Position numbers and translations under genes: made by a program
Source: Gautieria morchelliformis
Taxonomy: Eukaryota; Basidiomycota; Agaricomycetes; Gomphales; Gomphaceae
DNA length: 64,000 bases
Reading direction: 5' to 3'
Assembly (NCBI GenBank): GCA_015179125.1
Contig: WHVA01000004.1
Coordinates: forward strand, 558,001-622,000
Part shown: positions 44,317-55,211 of the stretch, piece after piece
Layout of the letters: each line of letters opens with the position of its first letter
Numbering within the stretch: the stretch's first letter is position 1
The notes under the pieces: generated by a model
What the model saw: only the letters and a program-made list of their open reading frames with translations
Told to the model about the DNA's origin: nothing
The model's database searches: none

Positions 44317-45600
44317 TTGACCGGGGACACCAGGCATAAAACGCCCCCAGAACCAAGAGCACAAAATGCTCCCGATCCGGGCCCGGGGCCCGTCAGGGCA
44401 TACAACAGCCTGCCCCGTGTGGTGTCACAGCCACACGAGCGATCCATGGCCCCAACGGAAGGCCAGGGAATCCCTGACCAGGCCGACGTCATACCAATGG
44501 AGCCGTACAATGGGATCACACGGATGATCCGCGTGGCATTAGCAGATGCCGCGGACACAGACCCGGAGAAGTCTGTGCTAGCGAAAGCCGGCATGAAATT
44601 AGCTCACCCCGAGCCATATGCCGGGGGATCTGACCTCGAAGAGTTTGAAATCTTCGTGGCAGCCATCCTACGATGGCTGAAAATGAATTGCCTCCTAGGG
44701 CCAACCAGCATAGACATGCAGGTCAGCTACGTGGGCACTTGCCTCACTGGCGAAGCCCAGGAGTGGTTCCTTCGAAACATAGAACACTTTGATCGCCAGG
44801 TCTGCAGCTGGACGCTGGAAACTGTGATGCAAGGCCTTCAAAAAAGGTTCCTACACACACTGACGTACCATCACGCATCGAATAAATTCGACGCGGTCAT
44901 GCAGGGCATGAAAACCGTCAGGAAATGCTGAACAAGCTCACGAAATACGCGGCACGTATGATACAGCCGCCAGAGGATTACACGTTCCGGAGACGGTTCG
45001 TGTCGGCACTGCGCGAAACGCTGCGCAACGAAGTCCTCAAAAAGGGCTATAATGCCGAGAGCAGCTCAATAGAGCAACTCTTCAAGACGGCCTGGATGAT
45101 CGAGGCGGCATCCCAATGCAACATGGGGGTGCGCCGCACAGAAAGCGCAGCAGCAACGGCAAGCGCTGCCCGGCTTACAGGGAGCAAGCTGTTGACACAA
45201 ACGGGCCTGACCAGGCCCAGCCTGTTCTCAAGAAGCGCAACAGGACAACGGCTGCCACCCCCACGCACAGCACAAGCTGGATGCCCACCTGAAGCTAAAC
45301 AGCCTCAAGCATCAGGGTCGTCCCCGCGACCTGCCCCACCGGCGAAGGTGTCAGGCCGACCTAACGATCGGCCCAGCAGCGGCCAAAGCAGCACCACGTG
45401 CTTCGAATGCGGCTAACCTGGCCCCAAGAGGGCAGAATGCCCCCGGCTTAAGTCCAGTATCAGGACAGCGGCCGCGAGGCACGAAGAGGAGATCAAATAT
45501 CCGGAGACGGATCTCGGACAAAATTCTCTCCATCAAATTGATGAAGAGGGAGAGGGTGATCCCCAACCCAATGACACCCCGGACAACGGAGACGCGCCCG
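44317..45600 (+). pseudogene. Gypsy copy B gag with zinc knuckle
   Basis: The capsid-like part reads LAHPEPYAGGSDLEEFEIFVAAILRWL, then VSYVGTCLTGEAQEWFLRNIE and LQKRFLHTLTYHHA, a Ty3-type gag. A frame change at about 44930 leads to FRRRFVSALRETLRNEVLKKGY and a Pro/Gln-rich tail ending in the knuckle CFECG-stop-PGPKRAEC. The knuckle is broken by TAA (45414-45416), and its usual histidine reads P. Confidence 0.8.
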
Positions 45601-45650
45601 CTGAAGAGTGGGACCCCGAGCCGTCCCAATACTATGAATGGGACAAGGAT

Positions 45651-46277
45651 GTGGAAGACACCACCTACAGGTCCAGCGTGATCAGGTTTGCACCGGAGGA
45701 TGAAACTGCCACGAAAGTCATGGCGGCACGCACGTCGGTCACGCCAGACAAGGCGGCTGAGCCGGTGTATCACCACCGAAGCAAACACAGGATGTGGCCA
45801 ACGCACCTGCGCAGTGAGAACCGTACCCTATTGGGGTACTGGGAAATAAACGGCGTAAAAGCCCACTGCCTGCTAGATAGTGGCAGCGAAGGGGTACTGC
45901 TATCCCCCGAAATCACGTGAGCTACAGGGATGAAGACATTCTCCCTGGAGCAGCCAATCGCGCTGCAGCTAGCCTGCATAGGCAGCCATTCCACGATCAA
46001 CTATGGAATGAACACGACCATCAAATTTGGTTGTGAGACATACGACGAATATTTCGACGTAGCAAACATCGAATATTACGACACTATCTTAGGGACACCG
46101 TTCCTAAGGAGATTTGGCATAACCCTGGACTTCTTGAGCCCAGGGACGATCCGCAAGGGGAACGAAGTGATCCCCACGGGCGAGGTCTCTTTCGACGACG
46201 ATGGATCGACGAATGAGGACAAGGGGCCACGGGTGAGCAGGATCACCCGGGCACCGAAGCCTAACCTGGCTCATTGA
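45651..46277 (+). pseudogene. Gypsy copy B aspartic protease
   Basis: The active-site motif is visible (KAHCLLDSGSEGVLLSPE), followed after TGA 45918-45920 (CGA expected) by YGMNTTIKFGCETYDEYFDVANIEYYDTILGTPFLRRFG, the usual second half. This domain cuts the polyprotein into gag and pol parts. Confidence 0.85.
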
Positions 46278-46355
46278 AGCCAGGAGGACGAGTCGCGGGA
46301 TGACTCATCCTCGAACTCACCCTACAACCATAGGGAGAGGCGCTCTCACCTAACA

Positions 46356-47160
46356 GTGAAAGCGATGGGGAAGAGGAAAGTGGTTCCGTGCGCCGCGGGA
46401 CCTAATAGACGCTCACAGCGCCTAATGGCTTCTAAGCCAACCACCACCATCATCCTCACGGATGATGACCTTCCTCGCCTCCACGAGGAATGGATGGAAC
46501 GAATCACGGACTTAGTCAGTGGAATTCCATTAGAACTCCTGCCACTACGAGAGATCAACCATGAGATCAACCTCATCGATCCCAACAAGCACATGCGGTA
46601 TCGACTACCGAAATGCCCCGAACACTTCCGAGAGGAACTGTTGGCTAAGATAGAACGATACACCACTGCAAAGTGGTGGATTCCGGCAGTCGCGCAGCAG
46701 GCCGTGCCCATGCTGTGTGTGCTGAAGAAGAACAGTACATTGCGAACTGTCTTTGATCTGCGCCAGCAGAACGAGAACACGGTGAAGGACGTCACGCCCC
46801 TCCCGGATCAGGATATCATCTGCAGCGACATGGCTCACTGTCGATATCGAACAAAACTCGATATGTCAGAAGCATATGAGCAGATCCGGATCCATCCAGA
46901 TCACGTAGCAAAGATGGCCTTTGCCACGATCCTTGGCACCTTCAGGAGCCAGGTGATACAGATGGGGGACTGTAACGCCCCATCAACATTCCAATGGCTG
47001 ATGACAGCCATTTTCCACGACTGCATAGGTCGCTTTGTCCATGTATACATGGATGACATCTTCATATTCTCGCTCTCAATACAAGAGCATGAAGAGCACC
47101 TCTACATCGTCTTTGACAGACTGAGGAAGAATCACCTTTTTCTGAGCAAGAAAAGGTGGA
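46356..47160 (+). pseudogene. Gypsy copy B reverse transcriptase
   Basis: RT blocks are in order: LPKCPEHFREELLAKIERY, VPMLCVLKKNSTLRTVFDLR, VTPLPDQDII, YRTKLDMSEAYEQIRIHP, GDCNAPSTFQWLM and the catalytic box HVYMDDIFIFS (YMDD intact). A one-base shift near 47152 (KKR against KKVDFYS) separates it from RNase H. Confidence 0.9.
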
Positions 47161-48195
47161 CTTCTATTCCATCCGAATGGAGTGTCTCGGCCATATCATC
47201 GATGGCCGAGGGGTACATGCCGATCAGGACAAGGTGCAACGCATCCGCGAGTGGAGTAGGCCACGGACGTTGAACGACGTCCAGTGTTTCCTTGGGCTGG
47301 TACAGTATCTGGCACACTACATGCCAGATGTTAGCGCATATACCACCCCACTATCGGGCTGTGCGCATAATAACCGTCCATTCAAATGGACTCCACTACT
47401 AGACAAATGCTGGCAAAGCATTAAGGCGTTGGCCTGTAAGGCCCCGATCCTGCATCCAGTAGACGCAAGGTGCCCAGAGCCGATCTGGGTAATCACCGAT
47501 GGGTCAAAAGCTGGCGTCGGTGCGGTCTACGGCCAAGGTCCTGACTGGAAAACCTGTCGACCTGCCGGCTTCTTGTCAAAGAAGTTCAGCGTTGCTCAGC
47601 AACACTACCAGACTCATGAGCACGAGACGATCATGGTGCTCGAGGCTCTCATGAAATGGGAGGACAAACTGCTGGGGCAAAGGTTCACCCTCGTCACAGA
47701 CCACAAAGGGCTCGAGTACTTCGAGGCCCAGAAGAGCCTATCTGACCGCCAGGTCAGATGGTGGGAGTTTCTCTCCCGGTTCAATTTCAACACCGTTCAT
47801 GTTGATGGTGTAGAGAACAAGGTAGCGGACTGCCTGTTGCGCTACTACGAGAATGACACGAGTGATGACAATCACCTGGACCATGTCTTCGTGAACGCAG
47901 ATGCGTGTTTAAACCCGGATGGTGAGTTATTTCCCACCGACCAGTATATCAAGCTGCGAACAGCGGCGACAAGACGCTCTAAACGCCTCGCTGAGAAGAC
48001 AGAGGCGAGAGTAACGGAATCCGCCGCATTAAACGAGGGCTCACCAGAGCCCGCGAACGTCGCCGCGTCACGCAACGATGACGACGATGATGTCAGAGTC
48101 ATCGCCACAGGAAATGACGGCGCACCCCTGCGCCGGGTCATCGAGCAAGGCGTAGACCTGTCTAAGGTCCTACGAGACGCTACCACAGGGACACC
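47156..48195 (+). pseudogene. Gypsy copy B RNase H and linker
   Basis: Continues as ECLGHIIDGRGVHADQDKVQ and FLGLVQYLAHYMPDVSAYTTPL, then RNase H (WVITDGSKAGVGAVYGQ, AQQHYQTHEHETIMVLEAL, FTLVTDHKGLEYF, NTVHVDGVENKVADCL). Confidence 0.88.
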
Positions 48196-49640
48196 ATGTT
48201 CACAAAGATCATGGCGCACCTGGACGCACACCAGAGATTTGGGATCCGGGACGGGCTGATCTGGACTAAGAACCAGCTCAAAAGAGATGTCATTGCCGTC
48301 CCCCGCTCTGTTCTTCAAGGGGGAAGGAAGCTGATCGAAATCATCATCGATCGGGCACATCAGATAGTCGGCCACTACGGCCATCTGAGACTTCGAACTA
48401 CGCTCAAAGATCATATTGGTGGCCGGGCATGAGCCCAGACATAGAAACGTTCTGCACATCGTGCGCGAGGTGTCAGATGACGAAAACTGGACCACAATGG
48501 CCCAAAGGCCTACTACACAGCCTACCCATTCTGGATAGGCTGTGGCAGTCGATTGGCATCGACTTCATGGGGCCCCTGCCCAAATACAATGACCGTGACT
48601 ACCTGATGGTAGTCATTGACCGACTAACGTCGCTCATACACCTCGTACCAACCACGACAAGCGTGTCAGCCAAGGGAGTAGCCTGGCTGTTTCTGAAGGA
48701 GGTCATTCGACTCCATGGAGTTCCCGACTCCATCGTCTCGGACAGAGACTCAAAGTTCACGTTGATCTTCTGGCGTGAACTACAGTGACTCATGGGGACT
48801 AAGCTCCTCATGTCAACTGCCTTCCATCCCCAAACGGATGGAGCCACCGAGCGGGAAAACCGCTTGATCAGCCAGATATTGCGCGCAGTCATCAGAGACA
48901 ATCAGAAGGATTGGGCATTGAAATGCCCAATGGTTGAGGTCGCCCTCAACAGCAACGTCAGCGCGACCACAGGGTTCGCACCTTTCGAGCTGAACCACGG
49001 CTATATGCCGCGGATAGACCTCCCCATAGCCGTGGACACCCCGTTCAAGGGGGTAGCCCGGTTCGCACATCAGGCAAAATGGAACCTGATGGCGGCACAC
49101 GATGCAATCATAGAGCATCGAGTGACGCAAACGTTTCATGCAAACAAGAAACGTATCGCGAGCGACAGGTACGCGGCCAATGACCGCATCTACCTTTCAA
49201 CACAAAACCTAACTCTCCCGAAAGGAAGAGCCAGAAAACTAGTCCCGCGGTACATCGGACCGTACCACGTCATCGAGTCTCACAACGACGCCTCGACGGT
49301 GACCCTTGATCTTCCTGACAAGCTGAAAAGCCGTCGCATTTCCCCGATCTTCCATTCAAGCCTCGTATGGCGATATGAGGCTAACAATGACGAATTGTTC
49401 CCTTGTCGTGAGGCCAAGTCATTTTATGACTTCGGAGCAAATGACGACGAGGAGTGGCTCGTCGACAAGATTATCGCACATCAATGGATAAACTCGACGG
49501 ACCTGGAGTTCCAGGTCCGTTGGACCCTAGGTGACGTGACATGGGAACCCATGTCGTCCTGCAAGGACCTTGAAGCCCTAGATAGCTATCTAGAGCTTCA
49601 GGGGGTGAGCAAGCCACGCAACCTCCCCAGACGCCGCTAG
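48196..49640 (+). pseudogene. Gypsy copy B integrase with C-terminal chromodomain
   Basis: HHCC zinc finger (HQIVGHYGHL...FCTSCARCQ), catalytic core with D, D and E (WQSIGIDFMGPLP, VSDRDSKFT, HPQTDGATERENRL), the GPY/F-like stretch (LVPRYIGPYHVIES) and a chromodomain at about 49445-49610 (EEWLVDKIIAHQWI, LEFQVRWTLGDVTWEPMSS). Chromodomains steer such elements to heterochromatin. TGA at 48786-48788 replaces an arginine codon that is intact in copy A. Confidence 0.9.
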
Positions 49641-49653
49641 ACACGTCTGTCAC

Positions 49654-51728
49654 GTGCATGCCATGGCGCGGTTAAATTTTCACCTCGGATCTTTCCGAGG
49701 GCGCATCGCTTCTTGGAAGCCTACCACCATCATCCCCACAAAGATGATGCCCCCCAAAGAGAGGATAGACGTTGATCCGTCAACGTCCACAACGCGAGCA
49801 ACGGCCCCGAGACAGGGGACCGCAGATATTCTCCATGCTCCAGTAGACCAGGAGCACTGGATGATCGTGGGATGGGAGGACACCCTCGCCATCGTCCACC
49901 CGGACGATTGCGCAACGTGCGCGGACTACGCCGCGCACTTCAGGGCCGCGACAGCCACCCGCAAGGTCAAATTGCGGGACAAAGACATCGGCGACACCGT
50001 CGATGCAGCCTGGGGATGGCTCCCAAGGTGCATCGCGTGTGACACGCGAGAAGAGCTCCTCCGGGACATCCACGACCTCAAAAAAAGGTCAAGGAGTTGG
50101 AACGCACGGTCGAAGACCGCAACAACGCGCTCAAACCGAGCGTGCCAAGATCAAGGAACTGGAGCCGCAGCTGAGCGCAGCCCAGCTCCAGGTTACCATG
50201 GCCCACGCTGCCTCAAAAATGCCGCGACATGACATGGCCACGGACCCAGCGGCCGGGCCATCATCACATCGCGCGACAGCGCCTTTGCTGGTGTGCGCAA
50301 CATTGGGGCTAGCGTCCTGATTGTCGGCGCCGACCCCAACGATGACAACGACGGAAGGGCATAGCGTGCCTTCCGACTCTGCGTACGGCATCCCAGAAGG
50401 ATGGGAGTCAGACTCGTCCGTCTGGAAGATGTATGACCCGGAAAGGGCACAGCAGCTGGCAGAGCAGCCAAAGAAAAAGTGCAAGAAGCTGCGCGGCACC
50501 CCCAACACCATCAATGGGCTAGCCATTGCGAGGGAAAGTGCGATTAGTGCTTACCTAGTGGCGTCATCGTCGCACACTATCAACGACCCCGCCCTTCTAC
50601 GGCGGATAGCACAGGTCGAGGCCCAGTACATCGGGCCTGGCGTGGCCCTGCCTCCACCAGCAGGGACAGTTCACCCTCCCTACCCGGGGAGGGGACGCTC
50701 ATCCCACTCGGAGATCCACCGATCTCCGAGACGGGCCTCCTACCACGGCCGGTATGGAAGGCCCAACAGCGTCGTACTCAATGGTACGACGTCCGCCCGC
50801 TCCACGACCCACGCTTCATCGAACTCCTAGCGTGGGCAAAAGAAACGCCACAGCTAGCGCGTACGCGCAAGATGATCGGCGTATTTAAACGCATCGAGCG
50901 CGAACAATGTGCTCGCAATCCCAAAAGGGATTGTCTCATGATAGCGGGCGGTACCCCGCATGCTATCGCGGCCATCCTAAAGGGTTGGATACACAACCCT
51001 GAAGGAATCCCCATCAGCCATCCGTGACAACGTGGATGGCACCTTCAACCTAGATGACATGGACGTCTGGATGTGGTTGAAGGCCCTTGCGCCCCGGGTC
51101 AAAGGGGTCGCATCACCTCTCAGGGCCAGGCTACTTGACCTGTTCGGCTCGACAGACCAATGGTCGAGCCTCGTCGACACCAGGGAAGGGCTGACGCCTC
51201 AGAGCACCACCATGCGGCTCTCCATCATGGGCCCATTCCCCGTGGGGGGCCAAGCCGGCCCCGACATCCCCCTCACCGAGATCGCGAGATGGTTGGCCCA
51301 CTACACGGGGGTCACTCGTGAGCGAGTGGCACGCATTGAACACTATGTTCAACGCAGCATCACCGGCGCGGCATTCAGTGCTGCCGCCCGCGAGGGCCAA
51401 CAAAAGGTCCTCAAGACCAGCCATGTGAGGGCTGCGGTGCCGCGACCCCTCAATCATGCTCAGCTCGACCAAGAGCTGGCGTGCTTCCGGCCCCCTCCTT
51501 AGACTGAGGACCCGGCCGGTTGAGGCCATGCTCCGCGAGGACGCTGGCCTCATCACCCAAGCGGATACCGCCGCTAGTGGTGAGGCTGACCAGCCTCACC
51601 CAATCACCACCGATGATGCGGAGGTGCCCCTGGAGGAGTCACGTGCTCCACCGGCCCCGTACGACGACGACGTCATCGTATCGGCCACTCTAGAGGACTC
51701 CATTATGGATGACCTCTATGAGTCGTAG
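49654..51728 (+). pseudogene. Gypsy copy B ORF3, unknown product
   Basis: This frame starts just after the integrase stop, most likely at MMPPKERIDVDPSTS (about 49745), and runs about 660 codons to TAG at 51726-51728, 33 bp before the 3' LTR. It is broken by a shift in an A7 run near 50085 and by later shifts. Conserved blocks with copy A are APVDQEHWMIVxWEDTLAIV, a coiled-coil-like segment (VKELERTVEDRNN), GWESDSSxWKMYD, KKKCKKLRGTPNT, NGLAIARESxISAYL, MIGVFKRIE, ILKGWIHNPEGIP, MDVWMWLKALAPRVKGV and an acidic C-terminus (LEDSIMDDLY). It has no signal peptide, membrane helix or known enzyme motif. The 3' position is where some Gypsy elements have env, but it does not look like one. Confidence 0.7.
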
Positions 51729-51750
51729 TTGACCCCTATAGTTGTCTATA

Positions 51751-51761
51751 GAGGGGGAGGG
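51751..51761 (+). promoter_or_regulatory. Gypsy copy B polypurine tract
   Basis: GAGGGGGAGGG lies directly before the 3' LTR, the primer site for plus-strand synthesis. The same tract precedes the LTR in copy A. Confidence 0.85.
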
Positions 51762-51975
51762 TGTAAATAACCCATGTATCTACATGTACAATAGTTATTA
51801 CATAATCCCAGTGGGCCCCTTAGGGACCCACTGTATAGTTTATGCGTGGGAACCGGCCAGCGGTTCCCATCGCATCTTACTCTTACCTGTCACTACGTAG
51901 CATTCACAATACCACTCATTGGTCAAGTTCTGCAGTGCCCTTGTGATACAAGGTCCTAATATCGACATCTTTACC
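51762..51975 (+). repeat. Gypsy copy B 3' LTR (214 bp)
   Basis: Same length as the 5' LTR with 5 differences that I can count, including the last base (TTTACC instead of TTTACA). Confidence 0.9.
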
Positions 51976-53080
51976 TATATGGACTCAAACAGTCGGGAAG
52001 CGTGTGGCACACGACGCTGAGGGAAGAAATGGAGAAACTGGGGTTCAGAGCAGGAGAGGAAGACAGGACAATATTCTTCAGATTCAGGGAAGGAGATAAC
52101 ATTGAAATCGCAGGATTGTATGTGGACGACGGTCTTCTAGCATCGAACTCATTGACTGCAATGGAGAGGATGATCAGAGACATTAGGGGGAGCTTTGACA
52201 TACAAGATTTGTGAGACCGGACACAATTACTTGGCATCCAGATCATCAGGAATCGAGAACGCGGCACCATACACCCAGCCAGCATTCATTAACACTATCG
52301 CCAAATGATTCTAAATAACACCTGGACATACAGTGAACTCTCCAATGGACCCAAACATCGAACTTTGAGCCTCCACCTCTACATCAGAAATCGTCAACTA
52401 CGCTTACACATCAATAATCGGAAGTCTGAACTATTACACCGTGGCAACCCGACAAGATATAGCCTACATGGTTAACAGATGCGCACAGTTCTCATCTAAA
52501 CCTAACATCACTCACTGGGAAGCAGCCAAAAGGATTTTACGATATCTACTGAACACCAAAGAATACGGAATAATGTACCTCAGAGAAGGTGATGGGGCCA
52601 TGGGATTCGCACACAACCTAGCAGGATACACGGACGAGGACTTCGCAGGGGACAAAGATGACAGAAGATCAACGACTGGATGGGTATTCATGTTTAACAG
52701 GGCACCTATATGTTGGGCATCAAAGAAACAGATCAGCGTCAGTCAATCAACGATGGAATCAGAGGTAGTGGCAGGATCGTTTGCCTCAGCTGAAAGGATA
52801 TGGCTTATAAGGCTAGGGAGAGACTTTAAACATGAATTTACCCCCATCCCCAATATTCACCGACAACCAATCTGCCATCGCCTTCTCGAATGACAGTGTT
52901 AACAACAGCAGGATGAAACACATTGATATCCACTATCACTACACCAAAGAACAGATTACAGCTGGAAATATCAACCTTCGATATATTAAGACACTCGAGA
53001 ATCCAGCTGATGTCCTCACCAAACCGCTGCCAGCTCGCAAGCATCTCCACATCCTCGGAATCCTCGGGATGCGTTGAACT
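51976..53080 (+). pseudogene. Copia RT C-terminus and RNase H
   Basis: Picks up at GLKQSG and continues with WHTTLREEMEKLGF, the active-site box LYVDDGLLAS, QDIAYMVNRCAQFSSKP, RNase H (AGYTDEDFAGDKDDRRST, CWASKKQISVSQSTMESE, TDNQSAIAFSND) and the C-terminal NPADVLTKPLP. Breaks lie at 52212-52214 (TGA) and in 52215-52440 (several shifts), with another shift near 52850. The stop is followed by a TTGAGGGGGAG polypurine tract. Confidence 0.88.
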
Positions 53081-53090
53081 TGAGGGGGAG

Positions 53091-54409
53091 TGTTAACAGT
53101 ACTGAGGAAATATTATATCAACCCGGTAATTCTATCAACACATTTCTAACAACAAACCAACTCATCTACACACACCCAAATATGCATACATCACTACGAC
53201 CCATCCCCGAGATCGCCGAACCCAAACATACGCACTCGATCCAACCCAATCCATACATCCGATCACCCCAATATCACGGAAGCCCACATAACATGCTACG
53301 AGAGGGCAGAATGTTGTGAAGCCCGAGACGAATCAGCAGCCACGAACTGATGCTGCACGTGCGCACACACACCACTTCCCCCACTCCTCATTCCTAACTG
53401 ATACCTGCCCCGTTACTTGGCTCCATCTTCCCACTCCATCTCTATATGCCCCATCAATCCTATAGTATATACCTGTACATTTAGGTACTACACGTCCCCA
53501 TGACTCGACTCCACCCTGGCCATAACCCCAGGCATCCATCCCTGTCCATTCTACCGTTCGCTCACAAGTACACGCTCCACAGTCAATCTCAATACCTGCT
53601 AGCTAGTGTTCCAAGTAGTATAAAGTAGCTACCCATGTATGTTGAATAATTAGACAGCATTCTCTGACCCATTCTGAGTAGTTCTCAATCTAAGCCCACT
53701 GTAACTCTCACTGTCCCTCCTGCATAAGTGATACAGGTTACCGAGACATCTGTACACTACAATACGTAGTATAGCCCCGACCAAGCAATTCCCGAGCATC
53801 CGCACTATCCGCAGGACTAATAATCCATCATCGAGACTCCCTCGAACGTTACCAACACATCCTATTAAAGAGTTTCTATTACAGAACAAGACAGAACACT
53901 CCTATTAACCCTATCCAAGTGCGCCGAGCCTGACCCAAGTGCCACAGATCTCGAAATCACGTGTCCCAATCAAGGGACGTGACACGACGAGCCGACCCTG
54001 CTCTTAGCTAGACCGTGACTCCTATCCATCCCTGAGACCCATTCCCCCTTTTCAACATTATGTTTTACACCCAAGTAAAACTTGTACAATGTATACCATC
54101 ACTCCTATCCATCTCCATGCACCGCTTTCCCCTTCTCACCCATATATCACTATCTTCCCACAATCTACCAAGAATGCCAAGTCCCACTTGTTGTCAGATA
54201 AATAGTCGACTCCATGTACCCTAATTTAGTAGTGAAATTCGACTTTTAATTGCCTTACATCGCACTAGTTAACTGTCGATAGCGTTTATTGTAAGACACA
54301 TATACTCAGTTATATGTGCAGATATTTTGCTATTTCAGACTTTCACTCGATTCATCTCATATTCAGAGATTGAATTATATTACTTTCAATATTATTTTAG
54401 ATACTAACA
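53091..54409 (+). repeat. Copia 3' LTR, split by a solo LTR
   Basis: Starts TGTTAACAGTACTGAGG and ends GATACTAACA. Removing the insertion at 53312-53891 and one copy of CAGAA leaves 734 bp, the length of the 5' LTR. Confidence 0.88.
53312..53891 (+). repeat. Solo LTR (580 bp) in the Copia LTR, TSD CAGAA
   Basis: Begins TGTTGTGAAGCCCGAGACG; TATAAAGTAGC lies inside as a possible TATA box. CAGAA flanks it at 53307-53311 and 53892-53896. The uninterrupted target is seen in the 5' LTR near 37818 (CCAGAACACTCC). The 3' end reads ACAAGA, not CA, so the last bases may be mutated or the edge may be off by a few bases. Confidence 0.7.
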
Positions 54410-54622
54410 AGAGATTAAGAGCCTCAGTCTCTACTCACAATGGCACAGGCATCTACGACGACTCAACCACCACTGAAACACGACATACACAAGTTCCGAG
54501 ACATCAAACCAAAACTCAACAAGAACAATTGGATATCGTGAAAGAGGGAGCTACTCGCAACTGCAAGGGACAGGGGAATCTATAAAACCATCACTGGTAC
54601 AGACATTTACCCTACGGACACT
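54410..54622 (+). pseudogene. Partial tandem repeat of Copia leader and gag
   Basis: Right after the 3' LTR the sequence repeats the region after the 5' LTR (38330-38542) almost exactly, including the gag start (MAQAST) and the same in-frame TGA. The match ends at about 54622. This looks like an LTR-LTR crossover product, an element followed by part of a second one. Confidence 0.88.
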
Positions 54623-55211
54623 GATTCTATCCTACACATGACCTCGTGTGACTTGCATCTTACTAAGCTGCTAATCCCAGCTAGGGTTATTCACTTACTT
54701 TGGTGTCTAATTCCTTGTTAAGTAGTTACTTTACTGCTTAGCCACTTGGACTAATCCTCCGGGTGTAATTCTACAGAGTGAGTCTGTCAATTGAAAGTCT
54801 TGCCATTTGCACTCCAATACCCTAGACGATCTAGTCAGTTGATTTTCCTGATTAGAGACTTTCACAAGTCGCTTTGTTCACAAAACTCGTCCCTTGTTTT
54901 ATTGCAGTGCGCTGGTAGATTATCAGGGCAGTCCATTTATAAACTCGCCTGCGAAGTACATTCCTTTATATTTTGGAATACGCTTGGACCCCGATAGTGT
55001 CCTTGAACCTACATTCTTTTAGTTTATTGTTCAGTGCTGCTAAGAAACGTATTGCCTTCCATCCGTATTAACTTGGACTAGTTCTTACGTGGATTGCAAC
55101 CAAGGTACAAATATTAAATTATTTCCGGAGTTGTGCTGCAGCATCGTTTAATATTCTTTGAGTCTCGTAAACGACACGTTCTGATAGATTGAAGTGTTAG
55201 CAATAACACCA
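54623..55211 (+). repeat. LTR-like sequence, possibly related to the one at 57322
   Basis: No gene is seen. The segment ends AATAACACCAAAG and is followed by GGTTCCAAAACAGTGC. The minus-strand LTR at 57322-58762 ends TTTAACACCACA and is followed by GGTTCCAAAACAATGC. Other short blocks (CTTGGACxCC, ACATTCTTT) are also in the same order. It may be a truncated LTR of the same family. Confidence 0.35.

Larger units (their letters stand above)
42824..51975 (+). mobile_element. Chromovirus Gypsy copy B, 9152 bp, TSD TATAT
   Basis: Two 214-bp LTRs (42824-43037, 51762-51975) flank gag, protease, RT, RNase H, integrase with chromodomain, and an extra ORF3. The 5-bp duplication TATAT lies at 42819-42823 and 51976-51980, and removing the element rejoins the Copia RT box GIY-GLKQSG. 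I count 5 differences between the LTRs, so the insertion is fairly recent. Stops and frameshifts in every gene mean that it is no longer active. Confidence 0.93.
37596..54409 (+). mobile_element. Ty1/Copia element with three nested insertions
   Basis: Two 734-bp LTRs (37596-38329 and 53091-54409, the latter with a 585-bp insertion including its target duplication) flank a gag-pol region. The coding order is gag, protease, integrase, RT, RNase H, as in Copia. It is interrupted in RT by repeat R1 (about 41617-42655) and by Gypsy copy B (42824-51975). Several stops (TGA at 38459, 40226 and 40520) make it inactive. The left flank is CCATC; the right end continues into a partial second copy. Confidence 0.9.
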
